From assembly GCA_964509295.1 (NCBI GenBank), contig CAZDWS010000008.1, positions 62,001 to 126,000 on the forward strand: 64,000 bases of DNA. Reading direction: 5' to 3'. This DNA is from JBGSQR01 sp964509295 (lineage in GTDB: Bacteria > Desulfobacterota > Desulfuromonadia > Geobacterales > Pseudopelobacteraceae). Positions 27,138 to 35,891 of the stretch are shown here, in pieces. A model generated the notes under the pieces. That model was given only the letters and a program-made list of their open reading frames with translations, was not told the DNA's origin and did not search any database. How positions within the stretch are numbered: position 1 is the stretch's first letter; each line of letters starts with the position of its first letter. Position numbers and translations under genes: made by a program.

Positions 27138-29495
27138 TTGAAAAAAACTGAAAATGCTTCTCATTATACCTCTAAAATCCTGATCGTTGATGATGACCCC
27201 ACCAACCTGCTTTTGATTTCCCATTACCTAAAAGATAAAAACTATTCTGTCTGCATTGCCGAAAGTGGAGCAGCCGGTCTTGAACAGGCCCGTCAACAAC
27301 AGCCCGACCTGATACTGCTCGACATTCAGATGCCTGTAATGGATGGTTTTGCCGTCTGCAATGCACTTAAATCCATTGACGAAACAGCCCATATCCCAAT
27401 AATTTTCATGACCGCATTGTCAGGGCAGGAAAACCGGATCAAGGGTTTTGAACTGGGTGCGGTTGATTATGTTATGAAGCCGGTTATCAGACAGGAACTT
27501 CTGGCCAGAATCAATGTTCACATGCAGATGAGAAGGCTGACACGTGATCTGCAAAGCGCCAATGCCTCCATGGAGACTCTCGTACAGCTGAGAACAGAGG
27601 AATTGGAACGGGTAAATTCCAAGTTACTTAAAACAGCTGTTTTTAATCAGCAGATTGTTGACAGTATCGACGAAGGTGTTGTGATTTACGGGCCTGATCT
27701 CAAGTACAGATTTTTTAACACATTCATGGAGAGAATTAGTGGCTTTAATGCCAGTGAGGCCGTTGGCAGAAATATTTTTGATATTTTTCCACAGGAAAGA
27801 GGAGGTGTGTTGGAGGAACATCTGCTCAAGGCTTTAGATGGGCAGAAAACTCCAGCTTTTGACTTTTATATAAGCTACAGCAGTACCTGGCTTTCAGTGA
27901 AATATTCCCCGATTCACAATGCGGATGGAGAAGTAATCGGCGTTCTTGGCATCGGAACTGACATAACAGGCAGAAAACGCTTTGAGGAACAGCTGCGCAA
28001 ACTGTCCATGATTGTGGAGCAGATACCGGAAACCATCGTAATCACTGATACTGCCGGAACCATCGAATACGTCAACTCTCGCTTCAGCGAACTGACCGGT
28101 TACACCGTCCAGGAGGCGATCGGTCAGAATCCGCGCATACTTAAGGCGGAAGATACCCCGGAATGGGTTCACCGGGATTTGTGGGAAACCATCTCTTCCG
28201 GACTGATCTGGAAAGGGGAGTTGCACAACAGGAAAAAGAACGGCGAACTTTTCTGGGAACAGGCAACAATAGCGCCATTCAGAAATACTGATGGCAGTCT
28301 GAAGGGTTATATCGCCATAAAAGAAGATGTTACGGCCAGGAAAGAGCTCCAAAGACAGTTGGAACAGTCCCAGAAGATGGAGGCTATCGGGCTTTTGGCC
28401 GGAGGAATAGCCCATGATTTTAATAATATCCTGACCGTAATCCATGGTTTCTGCACAATCATGCAGATGGATCTGGATAAGGATGATCCCAATCAGGAAA
28501 ACCTGCACGAAGTTGTTACAGCAGCGGAAAGGGCCGGTGAATTGACTAACAGCCTGCTGGCCTTCAGCCGCAAGCAGGTTATGAACATCCATAAGGTGGA
28601 GTTAAAAACAGTTATCACCGATGTGGGTAAATTGCTCCGGAGGATAATCGGTGAGGACATCAAGCTTGATATCATTTTCAAGGGTGAACAGCTGTATGTG
28701 GATATTGATATTACCAGAATCAGCCAGGTATTGATCAATCTGGCTACCAACGCCAGAGACGCCATGCCCCATGGTGGACGGATCGTAATTGAGGTTGAGC
28801 CGGTTGAGTTCGGCGGGTCGGAACTTTACAGTCAGAGCCTGTGTTCAACCGGTAATTTTATATTGATCAGGGTTTCCGATACCGGTAGCGGGATTCAGGA
28901 AGATATTCTGGATAAGATTTTTGAGCCCTTTTATACATCAAAGCACGCCGATAAGGGAACCGGACTCGGCCTTTCCATCGTTTACGGTATCGTCATGCAG
29001 CACAATGGCTATATTACCGTCAATAGCAGCCCCGGTAACGGTACCACTTTTAATATTTATCTTCCGGTCAGCAAGGGCGATAACTTTGAAAAACAGCTGC
29101 CCCTAAAGGTAGAGCCGTTTCGCAAAGGGGATGAAACCATCCTTGTGGCGGATGACGAACCTGCCACAAGGGGGTTTTTGTATAAGTTATTAAGCAAGTA
29201 CGGCTACAAGGTGATTTTGGCGGAAGATGGCCTTGATGTGGTCGCCAAGTATGAAGCAGGCAAAGATGAAATCTCCATGGTTCTCTTAGACGTCATGATG
29301 CCCGGTATCAGCGGAAAAAAGGCGCTGGACAGGATGCGGGCAATCAACCCTGATCTGAAAGCACTGTTTTTGAGCGGCTATGAAGCAGACCTGCTGCAGA
29401 AAAAATATGACATGCAGGAACATTACGAACTGCTGAACAAGCCGGTATTTGCGATTACATTGCTGGATAAAGTCCGTGAGATACTGGATAGGTAA
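27138..29495 (+). CDS. Soluble hybrid kinase (REC-PAS-PAS-HisKA-HATPase-REC)
   Basis: The 785-residue protein has a receiver (Asp62 in LDIQMPVMDG), two PAS domains (about 170-285 and 290-405; the second has SRFSELTGYTVQEAIG), and HisKA with His426 in LLAGGIAHDFNN. HATPase has DTGSGIQED and GTGLGLSIVYG, and a C-terminal receiver has Asp718 in LDVMMPGISG. The start is TTG 27138, behind TTAGGGAG. No membrane helix is visible. It follows the REC-HisKA kinase after an 86-nt conserved leader, so signals may pass between them. Confidence 0.9.
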   Translation: MKKTENASHYTSKILIVDDDPTNLLLISHYLKDKNYSVCIAESGAAGLEQARQQQPDLILLDIQMPVMDGFAVCNALKSIDETAHIPIIFMTALSGQENRIKGFELGAVDYVMKPVIRQELLARINVHMQMRRLTRDLQSANASMETLVQLRTEELERVNSKLLKTAVFNQQIVDSIDEGVVIYGPDLKYRFFNTFMERISGFNASEAVGRNIFDIFPQERGGVLEEHLLKALDGQKTPAFDFYISYSSTWLSVKYSPIHNADGEVIGVLGIGTDITGRKRFEEQLRKLSMIVEQIPETIVITDTAGTIEYVNSRFSELTGYTVQEAIGQNPRILKAEDTPEWVHRDLWETISSGLIWKGELHNRKKNGELFWEQATIAPFRNTDGSLKGYIAIKEDVTARKELQRQLEQSQKMEAIGLLAGGIAHDFNNILTVIHGFCTIMQMDLDKDDPNQENLHEVVTAAERAGELTNSLLAFSRKQVMNIHKVELKTVITDVGKLLRRIIGEDIKLDIIFKGEQLYVDIDITRISQVLINLATNARDAMPHGGRIVIEVEPVEFGGSELYSQSLCSTGNFILIRVSDTGSGIQEDILDKIFEPFYTSKHADKGTGLGLSIVYGIVMQHNGYITVNSSPGNGTTFNIYLPVSKGDNFEKQLPLKVEPFRKGDETILVADDEPATRGFLYKLLSKYGYKVILAEDGLDVVAKYEAGKDEISMVLLDVMMPGISGKKALDRMRAINPDLKALFLSGYEADLLQKKYDMQEHYELLNKPVFAITLLDKVREILDR

Positions 29496-29516
29496 GAAGA
29501 GTCCAGAGATATTGAT

Positions 29517-30845
29517 ATGACAGAAAAAACTGGTTATAAAGATGAAAATACTGAACTGCGCAGCCGGGCTGAAGCTCAACTTTGCAGGAATGCTGTGGCG
29601 TCGGAGCTTCCTCTGGCTGAACACGATCTGCAGCGTCTGCTCCATGAACTGCAGGTACAGCAGGTCGAGCTTGAGATGCAGAACGAAGAACTGCACAAGG
29701 CCAGAGATGAAGTAGAGAAGTCGGTTGATGCACTGCGTTTGATCAATGAAGAACTGGAAATTCGTGTTGCAGAAAAAACCGAGGAGCTGACTGCAACATT
29801 GGAAGAGTTGCAGCGGAGTGAAAAACGGTTCCGATCTGTGGTAGAGGGACAGACTGACGTGATCAGCCGCTTCCAGGCTGACGGTAAATTTATCTTTGTG
29901 AATGACGTGTACTGCCGATTGTTTGGTAAATCTAAAGAGGAACTTTTGGACCACACCTGGCACCCTGTAGTTTTTTCTGCGGATGTTCCGATCATTGAAG
30001 AAAAACTTGGCACCATGTCCGTATCCAATCCTGTTGTAGTGATTGAAAACCGGGTCTATTCCGGTACGGGAAAAGTCCTTTGGATGCAGTTTGTCAATAG
30101 CGGTTTTTTCGACAAGGACGGTCGCCTGGTTGAAATCCAGTCGGTGGGACGTGATATAACCGAGCGGAAGCAGATCGAAGACGAACTGCGCAGCTATGCC
30201 CGGCGCCTGATCGTGATGGAGGAGGCGCTCAGAAAGCAGATTGCAACTGAACTTCATGACGAGATTGGCCGTGATCTAACCGTTCTGGGCATGAATCTGA
30301 TGTTTGTTCGTGATAACATACCCGATGGTACACCGCAAAACCTCTGTTCAAGGGTCGATGATTCCTGAAGGCTTGTTGAAGATATAAGCAGCACAGTTAG
30401 AGGTATTATGTCCAGTCTTCGCCCGCCGGTGCTGGACGATTTTGGTCTGTTGGCTGCCCTTCACTGGTATGCTGATCTGTTTCTCAGGCGAACCGGCATC
30501 CGGGCCCTGGTACTGGCAGAGGAACCTTTTCCCCGTCTGCTGATAGAAAAGGAAACAGCCCTTTTTCGCATAGTGCAAGAGGCCCTTGTGAATGCGGCAA
30601 AGTACGCTGAAACATTGAATGTGACAATTCAGTTAAGGATTAAAGATGGTCTCTTGCGGCTATCGGTTATTGACAGGGGAAATGGATTTAATATAGCTAA
30701 ATACCGGACGGCCAGTTCCGATTCCGGGTGGGGTTTAATTATTATGCGTGAACGTGCAGAGCTGATTGGCGCAAAATTTTATCTGGAGTCAACACCCGGA
30801 AAAGGCACGACCGTTTCTGTGGTGTTAGCTATGGAGGAAGCCTAG
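29517..30845 (+). pseudogene. NarX/DegS-type sensor kinase interrupted by an in-frame TGA
   Basis: Codons from ATG 29517 encode a coiled coil, a PAS domain (about residues 100-215) and a HisKA_3 domain with ELHDEIGRDLTVLGMNL. They stop at TGA 30366-30368, inside that domain. In the same frame, translation would continue RLVEDISSTVRGIM-SSLRPPVLDDFG and then a complete HATPase part (VQEALVNAAKYA, IDRGNGF, GWGLIIMRERAE), ending at 30845. The whole would be about 442 residues. A restart ATG at 30408 has AGAGGT close upstream, so a separate 145-residue ATPase fragment is possible. No selenocysteine hairpin is evident. It is probably a recent nonsense mutation. The response regulator follows with no gap. 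Confidence 0.85.
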
Positions 30846-31496
30846 ATGGCCGTCAGAATACTGATTGCCGATGATCATGCTGTGGTGCGTGACGGCCTCA
30901 GGATGAAAATTGAAGAGGAAAGCGATCTGGAAGTGGTCGGTGAAGCCGAAAATGGTCGTGAAGCTGTGGAAATGGCTAAATCGCTCAAACCGGATGTAAT
31001 CATAATGGACATAGCCATGCCGGAACTGAACGGGATTGAGGCGACTCGCCAGATTTGCGAATTTTTACCGACGGTGAGAATCATCGTGCTTTCCATGCAC
31101 AATACTAAAGAACACGTTTTTCGGGCTATCCAGGCAGGCGCCATGGCATATCTTCTTAAGGGCTCAACCTGTTCAAACATTGTCAAGGCGATTAAATCTG
31201 TCTTGAAGGGGCAGCAGTATTTCTGCGATGGAATTGATATCTCATGGAATACCTGTCGTGCAGGTTCTCAATTATTATCTAAAAGCCCAATTGAACGTCT
31301 CAGTCAGCGGGAACTGGAGGTTCTTCAGTATGTAGTTGAAGGTAAAACAAGCACTGAAATAGCCGGACTTCTTTCTCTCTCTCCAAAAAGTGTTGAAACC
31401 TACCGCAGTCGACTGATGTTGAAGCTCGGCATCGAAAATATCCCTTCACTGGTCAAGTTTGCCCTTCTGCACGGCATTACACATAATGAAATATAA
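30846..31496 (+). CDS. NarL/FixJ-family response regulator
   Basis: The 216-residue protein has an N-terminal receiver (IADDHAVVRDGL; phospho-acceptor Asp in MDIAMPELNG) and a LuxR-type helix-turn-helix (LSQREVLEVL-like LSQRELEVLQYVVEG, then KSVETYRSRLMLKLG). It is a typical DNA-binding partner of HisKA_3 kinases. Its ATG directly follows the stop of the TGA-interrupted kinase, so the pair was once one operon. If the kinase is dead, this regulator may be orphaned or driven by other kinases here. Confidence 0.93.
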   Translation: MAVRILIADDHAVVRDGLRMKIEEESDLEVVGEAENGREAVEMAKSLKPDVIIMDIAMPELNGIEATRQICEFLPTVRIIVLSMHNTKEHVFRAIQAGAMAYLLKGSTCSNIVKAIKSVLKGQQYFCDGIDISWNTCRAGSQLLSKSPIERLSQRELEVLQYVVEGKTSTEIAGLLSLSPKSVETYRSRLMLKLGIENIPSLVKFALLHGITHNEI

Positions 31497-31605
31497 TTTG
31501 TAATCAAACTTTCCCGACAGACCGGTTGAGTGAAGTTCATTATAGTAAACTCCAAAAATATTTTGGTGCTGATTGTTTTGACTGGCTACCATACTGGAGA
31601 TGTTA

Positions 31606-33558
31606 ATGGATGAAGCGAGCATACGGGTTCTGATTGTTGATGACGAACCGGCTCATGTTGAAGCAATCAAGCGAGCTGTAAAATATTCCGGAGCTGTATT
31701 CTCTTTTCAGGTAGTTGATTCGCTGCTGAAATACCGCCAGGTCGTGGCCGAAAATCCGCCTGATATTGCCCTGATTGACCTTAATCTTCCCGATGGTCGT
31801 GCTGTAGATGTCCTCAGTTCCCCGCTCGAATCCGCACCGTTTCCTATTCTGATAATGACCAGTCACATAAATGAACAGACCGCACTGGATGTACTGAAAT
31901 ACGGTGCACTTGATTATGTGATCAAGTCGCCTTCAGCATTTGCCGAACTGCATCGCATATTGACTCGCACATTACGCGAATGGAAACTGCTGCAGGAACG
32001 TAAAATAACTGATAAAGCGCTACTGGATAGCCTGGATAAATATCAGACCCTGTTTCGTGAGATGATGGATGGTTTTGCACTGCATGAGATAATATGCGAT
32101 GCAGATGGTGTTCCATCTGACTATCGTTTTCTGGCTGTCAACCCGGCTTTTGAAAGATTGACAGGTCTTACAGCGGATAGAATTGTTGGCCGGACCGTTC
32201 TACAGGTGTTGCCCCGCACCGAACTACGCTGGATTGAAACCTACGGTAGAGTGGCCTTGACGGGTGAACCGGCTTTTTTGCAGGAATACAGCGCCGGCCT
32301 GAATAAATATTTTGAAGTTAAGGCCTTTCGCTATGCCCACAATCAGTTTGTTACAATTTTTACAGATATCACTAAAGCCAAGCAAGCCGAGAAAGAAAGG
32401 GCAGATTTTGAAAACATGCTGCAGCAGTCCCAGAAAATGGAATCTGTGGGGCGTCTCGCTGGTGGTGTGGCACATGATTTCAACAATATGCTCAGTGTTA
32501 TTCTCGGCCATTCAAATCTGATGCTTGAGGGTATGGCCTCTGACCACCCCTGTCATAACGGTCTGGATGAAATCCGCAAGGCCGCTGAACGGTCTGCAGC
32601 TCTCACCAGACAGTTGTTGGCATTTGCCCGTAAACAGACCATAGAACCCAGATTGCTGAACCTGAATGAGACCGTAGCGGGAATGCTCACAATGCTGCAA
32701 AGGCTTTTGGGAGAACAGATCAATCTTCTCTGGCAGCCGTCGGAAAAACTGTGGAACCTGAATATGGATCCGTCACAGATCGACCAGATTCTGGCAAATC
32801 TTTGTGTGAATGCCAGAGATGCCATTGCGGATGTGGGCCAGATAACCATCGAGACCCAAAACATAGTAATTGATAATGGCTACTGCGAGCAGAATGTGGA
32901 CATTGTTCCGGGAGAGTTCGTACGCCTCGCCATCAGTGATGATGGCTGCGGTATGGACAATGAACTGAGGAATCACATTTTTGAGCCCTTTTTTACTACC
33001 AAGGAAATCGGAGAAGGCACCGGGCTTGGTTTGGCTACGGTATACGGTATAGTAAAACAGAATGGAGGCTTCATTAACGTTTATAGTGAACCCGGAATCG
33101 GCACCACATTTACGATTTATCTGCCCAGGCATGCGGCAGAAATCCGGCAGGAACAGAAAGATATTGTAAAGGATACGGAGCCGTGTGGTCACGAAACAAT
33201 TCTTCTTGTTGAAGATGAGCTGTCAATTTTAAAAATAAACGCTATAATCCTTAAAAAGCAGGGTTATAAAGTGCTTTCGGCAACTTCTCCGGAAGAGGCC
33301 ATTCACCTTGCCGGGGAGCATCCGGGCGAAATTCATCTGCTAATGACGGATGTGGTTATGCCTGAAATGAACGGCAGAGCCCTGGCGAAAAAACTACAGT
33401 CACTCTATCCGCAACTCAAATGCCTGTTTACATCCGGATATACGGCTAATGTCATAGCCCATCACGGAGTGCTTGATGATGGTGTGCAATTCATACAGAA
33501 ACCTTATTCAATCAGTGATCTGACGAAGAAAATAAGAGAAACATTATTGGATGTATGA
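31606..33558 (+). CDS. Soluble hybrid kinase (REC-PAS-HisKA-HATPase-REC)
   Basis: The 650-residue protein has a receiver (Asp58 in LIDLNLPDG), a PAS domain (about 140-260; NPAFERLTGLTADRIVG), HisKA with His290 in GRLAGGVAHDFNN, HATPase (DDGCGMDNEL, GEGTGLGLATVYG) and a C-terminal receiver (Asp582 in TDVVMPEMNG). I chose ATG 31606, which lies 6 nt after GGAG; the in-frame ATG at 31600 is too close to it. The part from HisKA on is a paralog of those at 25380-27038 and 49184-51601. A short palindrome (CCAAAAATATTTTGG, 31552-31566) lies in the 5' gap. Confidence 0.92.
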   Translation: MDEASIRVLIVDDEPAHVEAIKRAVKYSGAVFSFQVVDSLLKYRQVVAENPPDIALIDLNLPDGRAVDVLSSPLESAPFPILIMTSHINEQTALDVLKYGALDYVIKSPSAFAELHRILTRTLREWKLLQERKITDKALLDSLDKYQTLFREMMDGFALHEIICDADGVPSDYRFLAVNPAFERLTGLTADRIVGRTVLQVLPRTELRWIETYGRVALTGEPAFLQEYSAGLNKYFEVKAFRYAHNQFVTIFTDITKAKQAEKERADFENMLQQSQKMESVGRLAGGVAHDFNNMLSVILGHSNLMLEGMASDHPCHNGLDEIRKAAERSAALTRQLLAFARKQTIEPRLLNLNETVAGMLTMLQRLLGEQINLLWQPSEKLWNLNMDPSQIDQILANLCVNARDAIADVGQITIETQNIVIDNGYCEQNVDIVPGEFVRLAISDDGCGMDNELRNHIFEPFFTTKEIGEGTGLGLATVYGIVKQNGGFINVYSEPGIGTTFTIYLPRHAAEIRQEQKDIVKDTEPCGHETILLVEDELSILKINAIILKKQGYKVLSATSPEEAIHLAGEHPGEIHLLMTDVVMPEMNGRALAKKLQSLYPQLKCLFTSGYTANVIAHHGVLDDGVQFIQKPYSISDLTKKIRETLLDV

Positions 33559-33616
33559 GAACTGTTTAAAGCGGTGTTTAATGATTTGAAACAATCGGAA
33601 TTATAAGGCGGCACCT

Positions 33617-35305
33617 GTGAACCTGAATTGCCTTGTTATTGATGATGAAGAATCCATACAGAGAACCATCAGTGCTTTTCTAAAGCGGGAAGGCATTGCC
33701 GTGAGTTGCGTCTCCGACTATCAGCAGGCGGAAAAGCTGATCAGGAAAAATCATTATCATCTGATCTTTCTGGATGTTTTTCTGGGAGATACCAGCGGCA
33801 TCGATCTGCTGCGGGATATCAGGTCCTATAATCAGGATTCCATGATCGTTATGATCACCGGTCAGCCTGACATGGATTCCATAACTGAAGCACTGCGGTT
33901 GGGGGCCCTGGACTTTTTGACTAAGCCCTTCTCCTACCAGCAGATTCTGGCAATTGCTCACCGTGCTTTAAGGGCCAGACTGATTGAAATCGAAAAAGAA
34001 CAGAAACAGGCCAATCTGGATGCGATTTTTCGCAGTGCATCGGATGCTATTATTCTGGTAGACCAGGAAAACCGTTTGCTGCAGTCCAATGATGCCGCTC
34101 TTCGGTTGTGCGGATATACGGCAGATCATCTTGGTCTGGACATGTGCGGGATTGAATCCGGTTGTTCCGGCAAATGCCGCGAAATGCTGGCAGAAGTAGT
34201 TCATGATGGAACTACTATTCAGGCCCGGCGTTTCGAATGTTTTAGCACCGGAGGTTCAAAAAAATATTTTAGCTTCAGTGCCTCGCCGGTAACCGATCAT
34301 AAAGGCGCAATCAGCGGCGCTGTCGCCATTATGAGAGATGAAACCCATCTGGTCTTTCTGGAAAAACAGCTGCATCAGCAGAACGGTTATGCCGGAATTG
34401 TGGGTAAAAGCAGTTCCATGCAGAAACTGTACAGCCTGATAGAGGCACTGACAGATGTGCAGACAACCGTATTGATTAATGGCGAAAGCGGGACCGGCAA
34501 GGAGCTTGTAGCGGCGGCGCTTCATTATCAGGGAGCCAGGAAGGCCAAGCCCTTTGTAAAGGTAAATTGCTCAGCCCTGTCCGAACACCTGCTGGAAAGC
34601 GAACTGTTCGGTCATGTGCGCGGCGCCTTTACCGGTGCCATCAGCAACAAGATCGGGCGTTTCAAGATGGCCGATGGCGGTACTATCTTTCTGGACGAGG
34701 TTGGCGATATTTCCATGTCCATGCAGGTTAAGTTGTTGAGAGTCCTGCAGGAACAGGAGTTTGAACAGGTCGGTGATTCGCAGCCGATCAAGGTAGATGT
34801 CAGGGTGGTTGCGGCAACTCATCAGGATCTGGCCGAAAAGGTCAGGCAGGGCACCTTCCGTCATGACCTGTTTTATCGCCTGAATGTGGTGCGGCTGGTA
34901 CTGCCGCCGCTCAGGGAACGGCTGGATGATGTGCCGTTGCTGGTTGAATACTTTATCAAGAAATTTAATAATAAATTTGAACGTTTATTGTCCGGTGTGT
35001 CCGGTGAGGTGATGGAGTTTTTGTTGACCCACCCCTGGCCCGGCAATGTCAGGGAATTGGAACACACCATTGAACATGCGGCAATAATGTGTAAACAGAG
35101 CATCATTACGCCCGACTATCTGCCAAATGATCTGATCCTGCTTTCAAAGGCTTCAAGATTGAATCAGATTATACCCGCCTCATTTTCCCCGGAAACAGAT
35201 CTTACGCTTGATGAGGCCATGCAAAAGGCCGGTGGCAACAAGGCCAAGGCGGCCAGGCTGTTGGGCGTCAGTCGACGCACGCTTTACAACAGGCTTGGCT
35301 GTTAG
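33617..35305 (+). CDS. NtrC-family sigma-54 activator (REC-PAS-AAA+-Fis)
   Basis: The 562-residue protein has a receiver (Asp53 in LDVFLGDTSG), a PAS domain (about 130-245), and a sigma-54 interaction AAA+ domain with Walker A GESGTGKE (about residue 288). The loop GAFTGA contacts sigma-54, and GGTIFLDEVGDI is the Walker B region. A C-terminal Fis-type helix-turn-helix follows (NKAKAARLLGVSRRTLYNRL). It activates sigma-54 promoters after phosphorylation. The start is GTG 33617 after AAGGCGG. It is the terminal gene of the kinase series before a 343-nt regulatory gap, so one of the preceding hybrid kinases may phosphorylate it. Confidence 0.95.
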   Translation: MNLNCLVIDDEESIQRTISAFLKREGIAVSCVSDYQQAEKLIRKNHYHLIFLDVFLGDTSGIDLLRDIRSYNQDSMIVMITGQPDMDSITEALRLGALDFLTKPFSYQQILAIAHRALRARLIEIEKEQKQANLDAIFRSASDAIILVDQENRLLQSNDAALRLCGYTADHLGLDMCGIESGCSGKCREMLAEVVHDGTTIQARRFECFSTGGSKKYFSFSASPVTDHKGAISGAVAIMRDETHLVFLEKQLHQQNGYAGIVGKSSSMQKLYSLIEALTDVQTTVLINGESGTGKELVAAALHYQGARKAKPFVKVNCSALSEHLLESELFGHVRGAFTGAISNKIGRFKMADGGTIFLDEVGDISMSMQVKLLRVLQEQEFEQVGDSQPIKVDVRVVAATHQDLAEKVRQGTFRHDLFYRLNVVRLVLPPLRERLDDVPLLVEYFIKKFNNKFERLLSGVSGEVMEFLLTHPWPGNVRELEHTIEHAAIMCKQSIITPDYLPNDLILLSKASRLNQIIPASFSPETDLTLDEAMQKAGGNKAKAARLLGVSRRTLYNRLGC

Positions 35306-35648
35306 GAATATTCCCTCCCCCCGCTGGGTGGAGGAGTGACGTTCACGCATCTAGCCGAAGATATGTGCTAATCTGGTCAATAAATAATTTGTGGTATTTA
35401 TATTGACTGCTGTTAATTAATTGTCTAATACCTCCTCTCTTGTTTGCACACTTTTGTATAAATAAACTTTACAAAAGTGTAAATATGTACACGGCCTCTG
35501 TATACCTACCCACCACATGTCTGTAAATCGCAAAAACTCAACTAGCTGTAATTAAATGAATTTTATATTTTATGCCTGAAAAACACCTTTGGCATGCAAT
35601 GTGTAAACATATCATTGCTTGGTTATTTTATTGCAACGGGGGAATTAC
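35306..35648. promoter_or_regulatory. 343-nt intergenic region with promoter-like motif and operator-like palindrome
   Basis: TTGACT (35403-35408) and TAATAC (35426-35431) are 17 nt apart and could be a weak sigma-70 promoter. ACACTTTTGTA (35448-35458) and TACAAAAGTGT (35470-35480) form an 11-nt inverted repeat with an 11-nt spacer, which suggests a dimeric repressor or activator site just downstream. The rest is AT-rich with no further structure I can support. Confidence 0.45.
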
Positions 35649-35876
35649 ATGGCTGGAGATACCACAAGAAAAACCTGCCGGTTTGCCAATCCACCTTTGA
35701 ATGTCTGTAACTGTTTTGATGAAAAAGAGCATGGAGTGGAATTCAGAAAAATCCAATGCCAGGACAACCCGCAAAATTGCGAACGCTATGAAACGTTCAG
35801 CAAGATACTGGAAAGCCTTGACAAGAAGAAAACCCAGATTCCAACCAGATATCAAAGCATTTGCACCGTCTGCTGA
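35649..35876 (+). CDS. Small Cys-rich protein, unknown function
   Basis: The 75-residue protein has seven cysteines, with CRFANPPLNVCNCF near the start and CTVC at the very C-terminus, and is charged between them. It has no signal peptide, so a cytoplasmic metal- or cofactor-binding role is possible. ATG 35649 has GGGGG six nt upstream, better than the ATG-like start at 35619. It lies 15 nt before a receptor-like protein gene and probably shares its transcript. I do not recognise the family. Confidence 0.65.
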   Translation: MAGDTTRKTCRFANPPLNVCNCFDEKEHGVEFRKIQCQDNPQNCERYETFSKILESLDKKKTQIPTRYQSICTVC

Positions 35877-35891
35877 AAAGGATAATAAATC

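Noticed and set aside
29286..30257. 323-codon reverse-strand frame over the interrupted kinase
   Set aside because: It is antisense to clear PAS/HisKA_3 coding sequence, has odd composition and no ribosome-binding site; treated as a shadow.
30366..30368. TGA as a selenocysteine codon
   Set aside because: No convincing hairpin follows within the usual distance, and the position is in a helical linker with no redox role.
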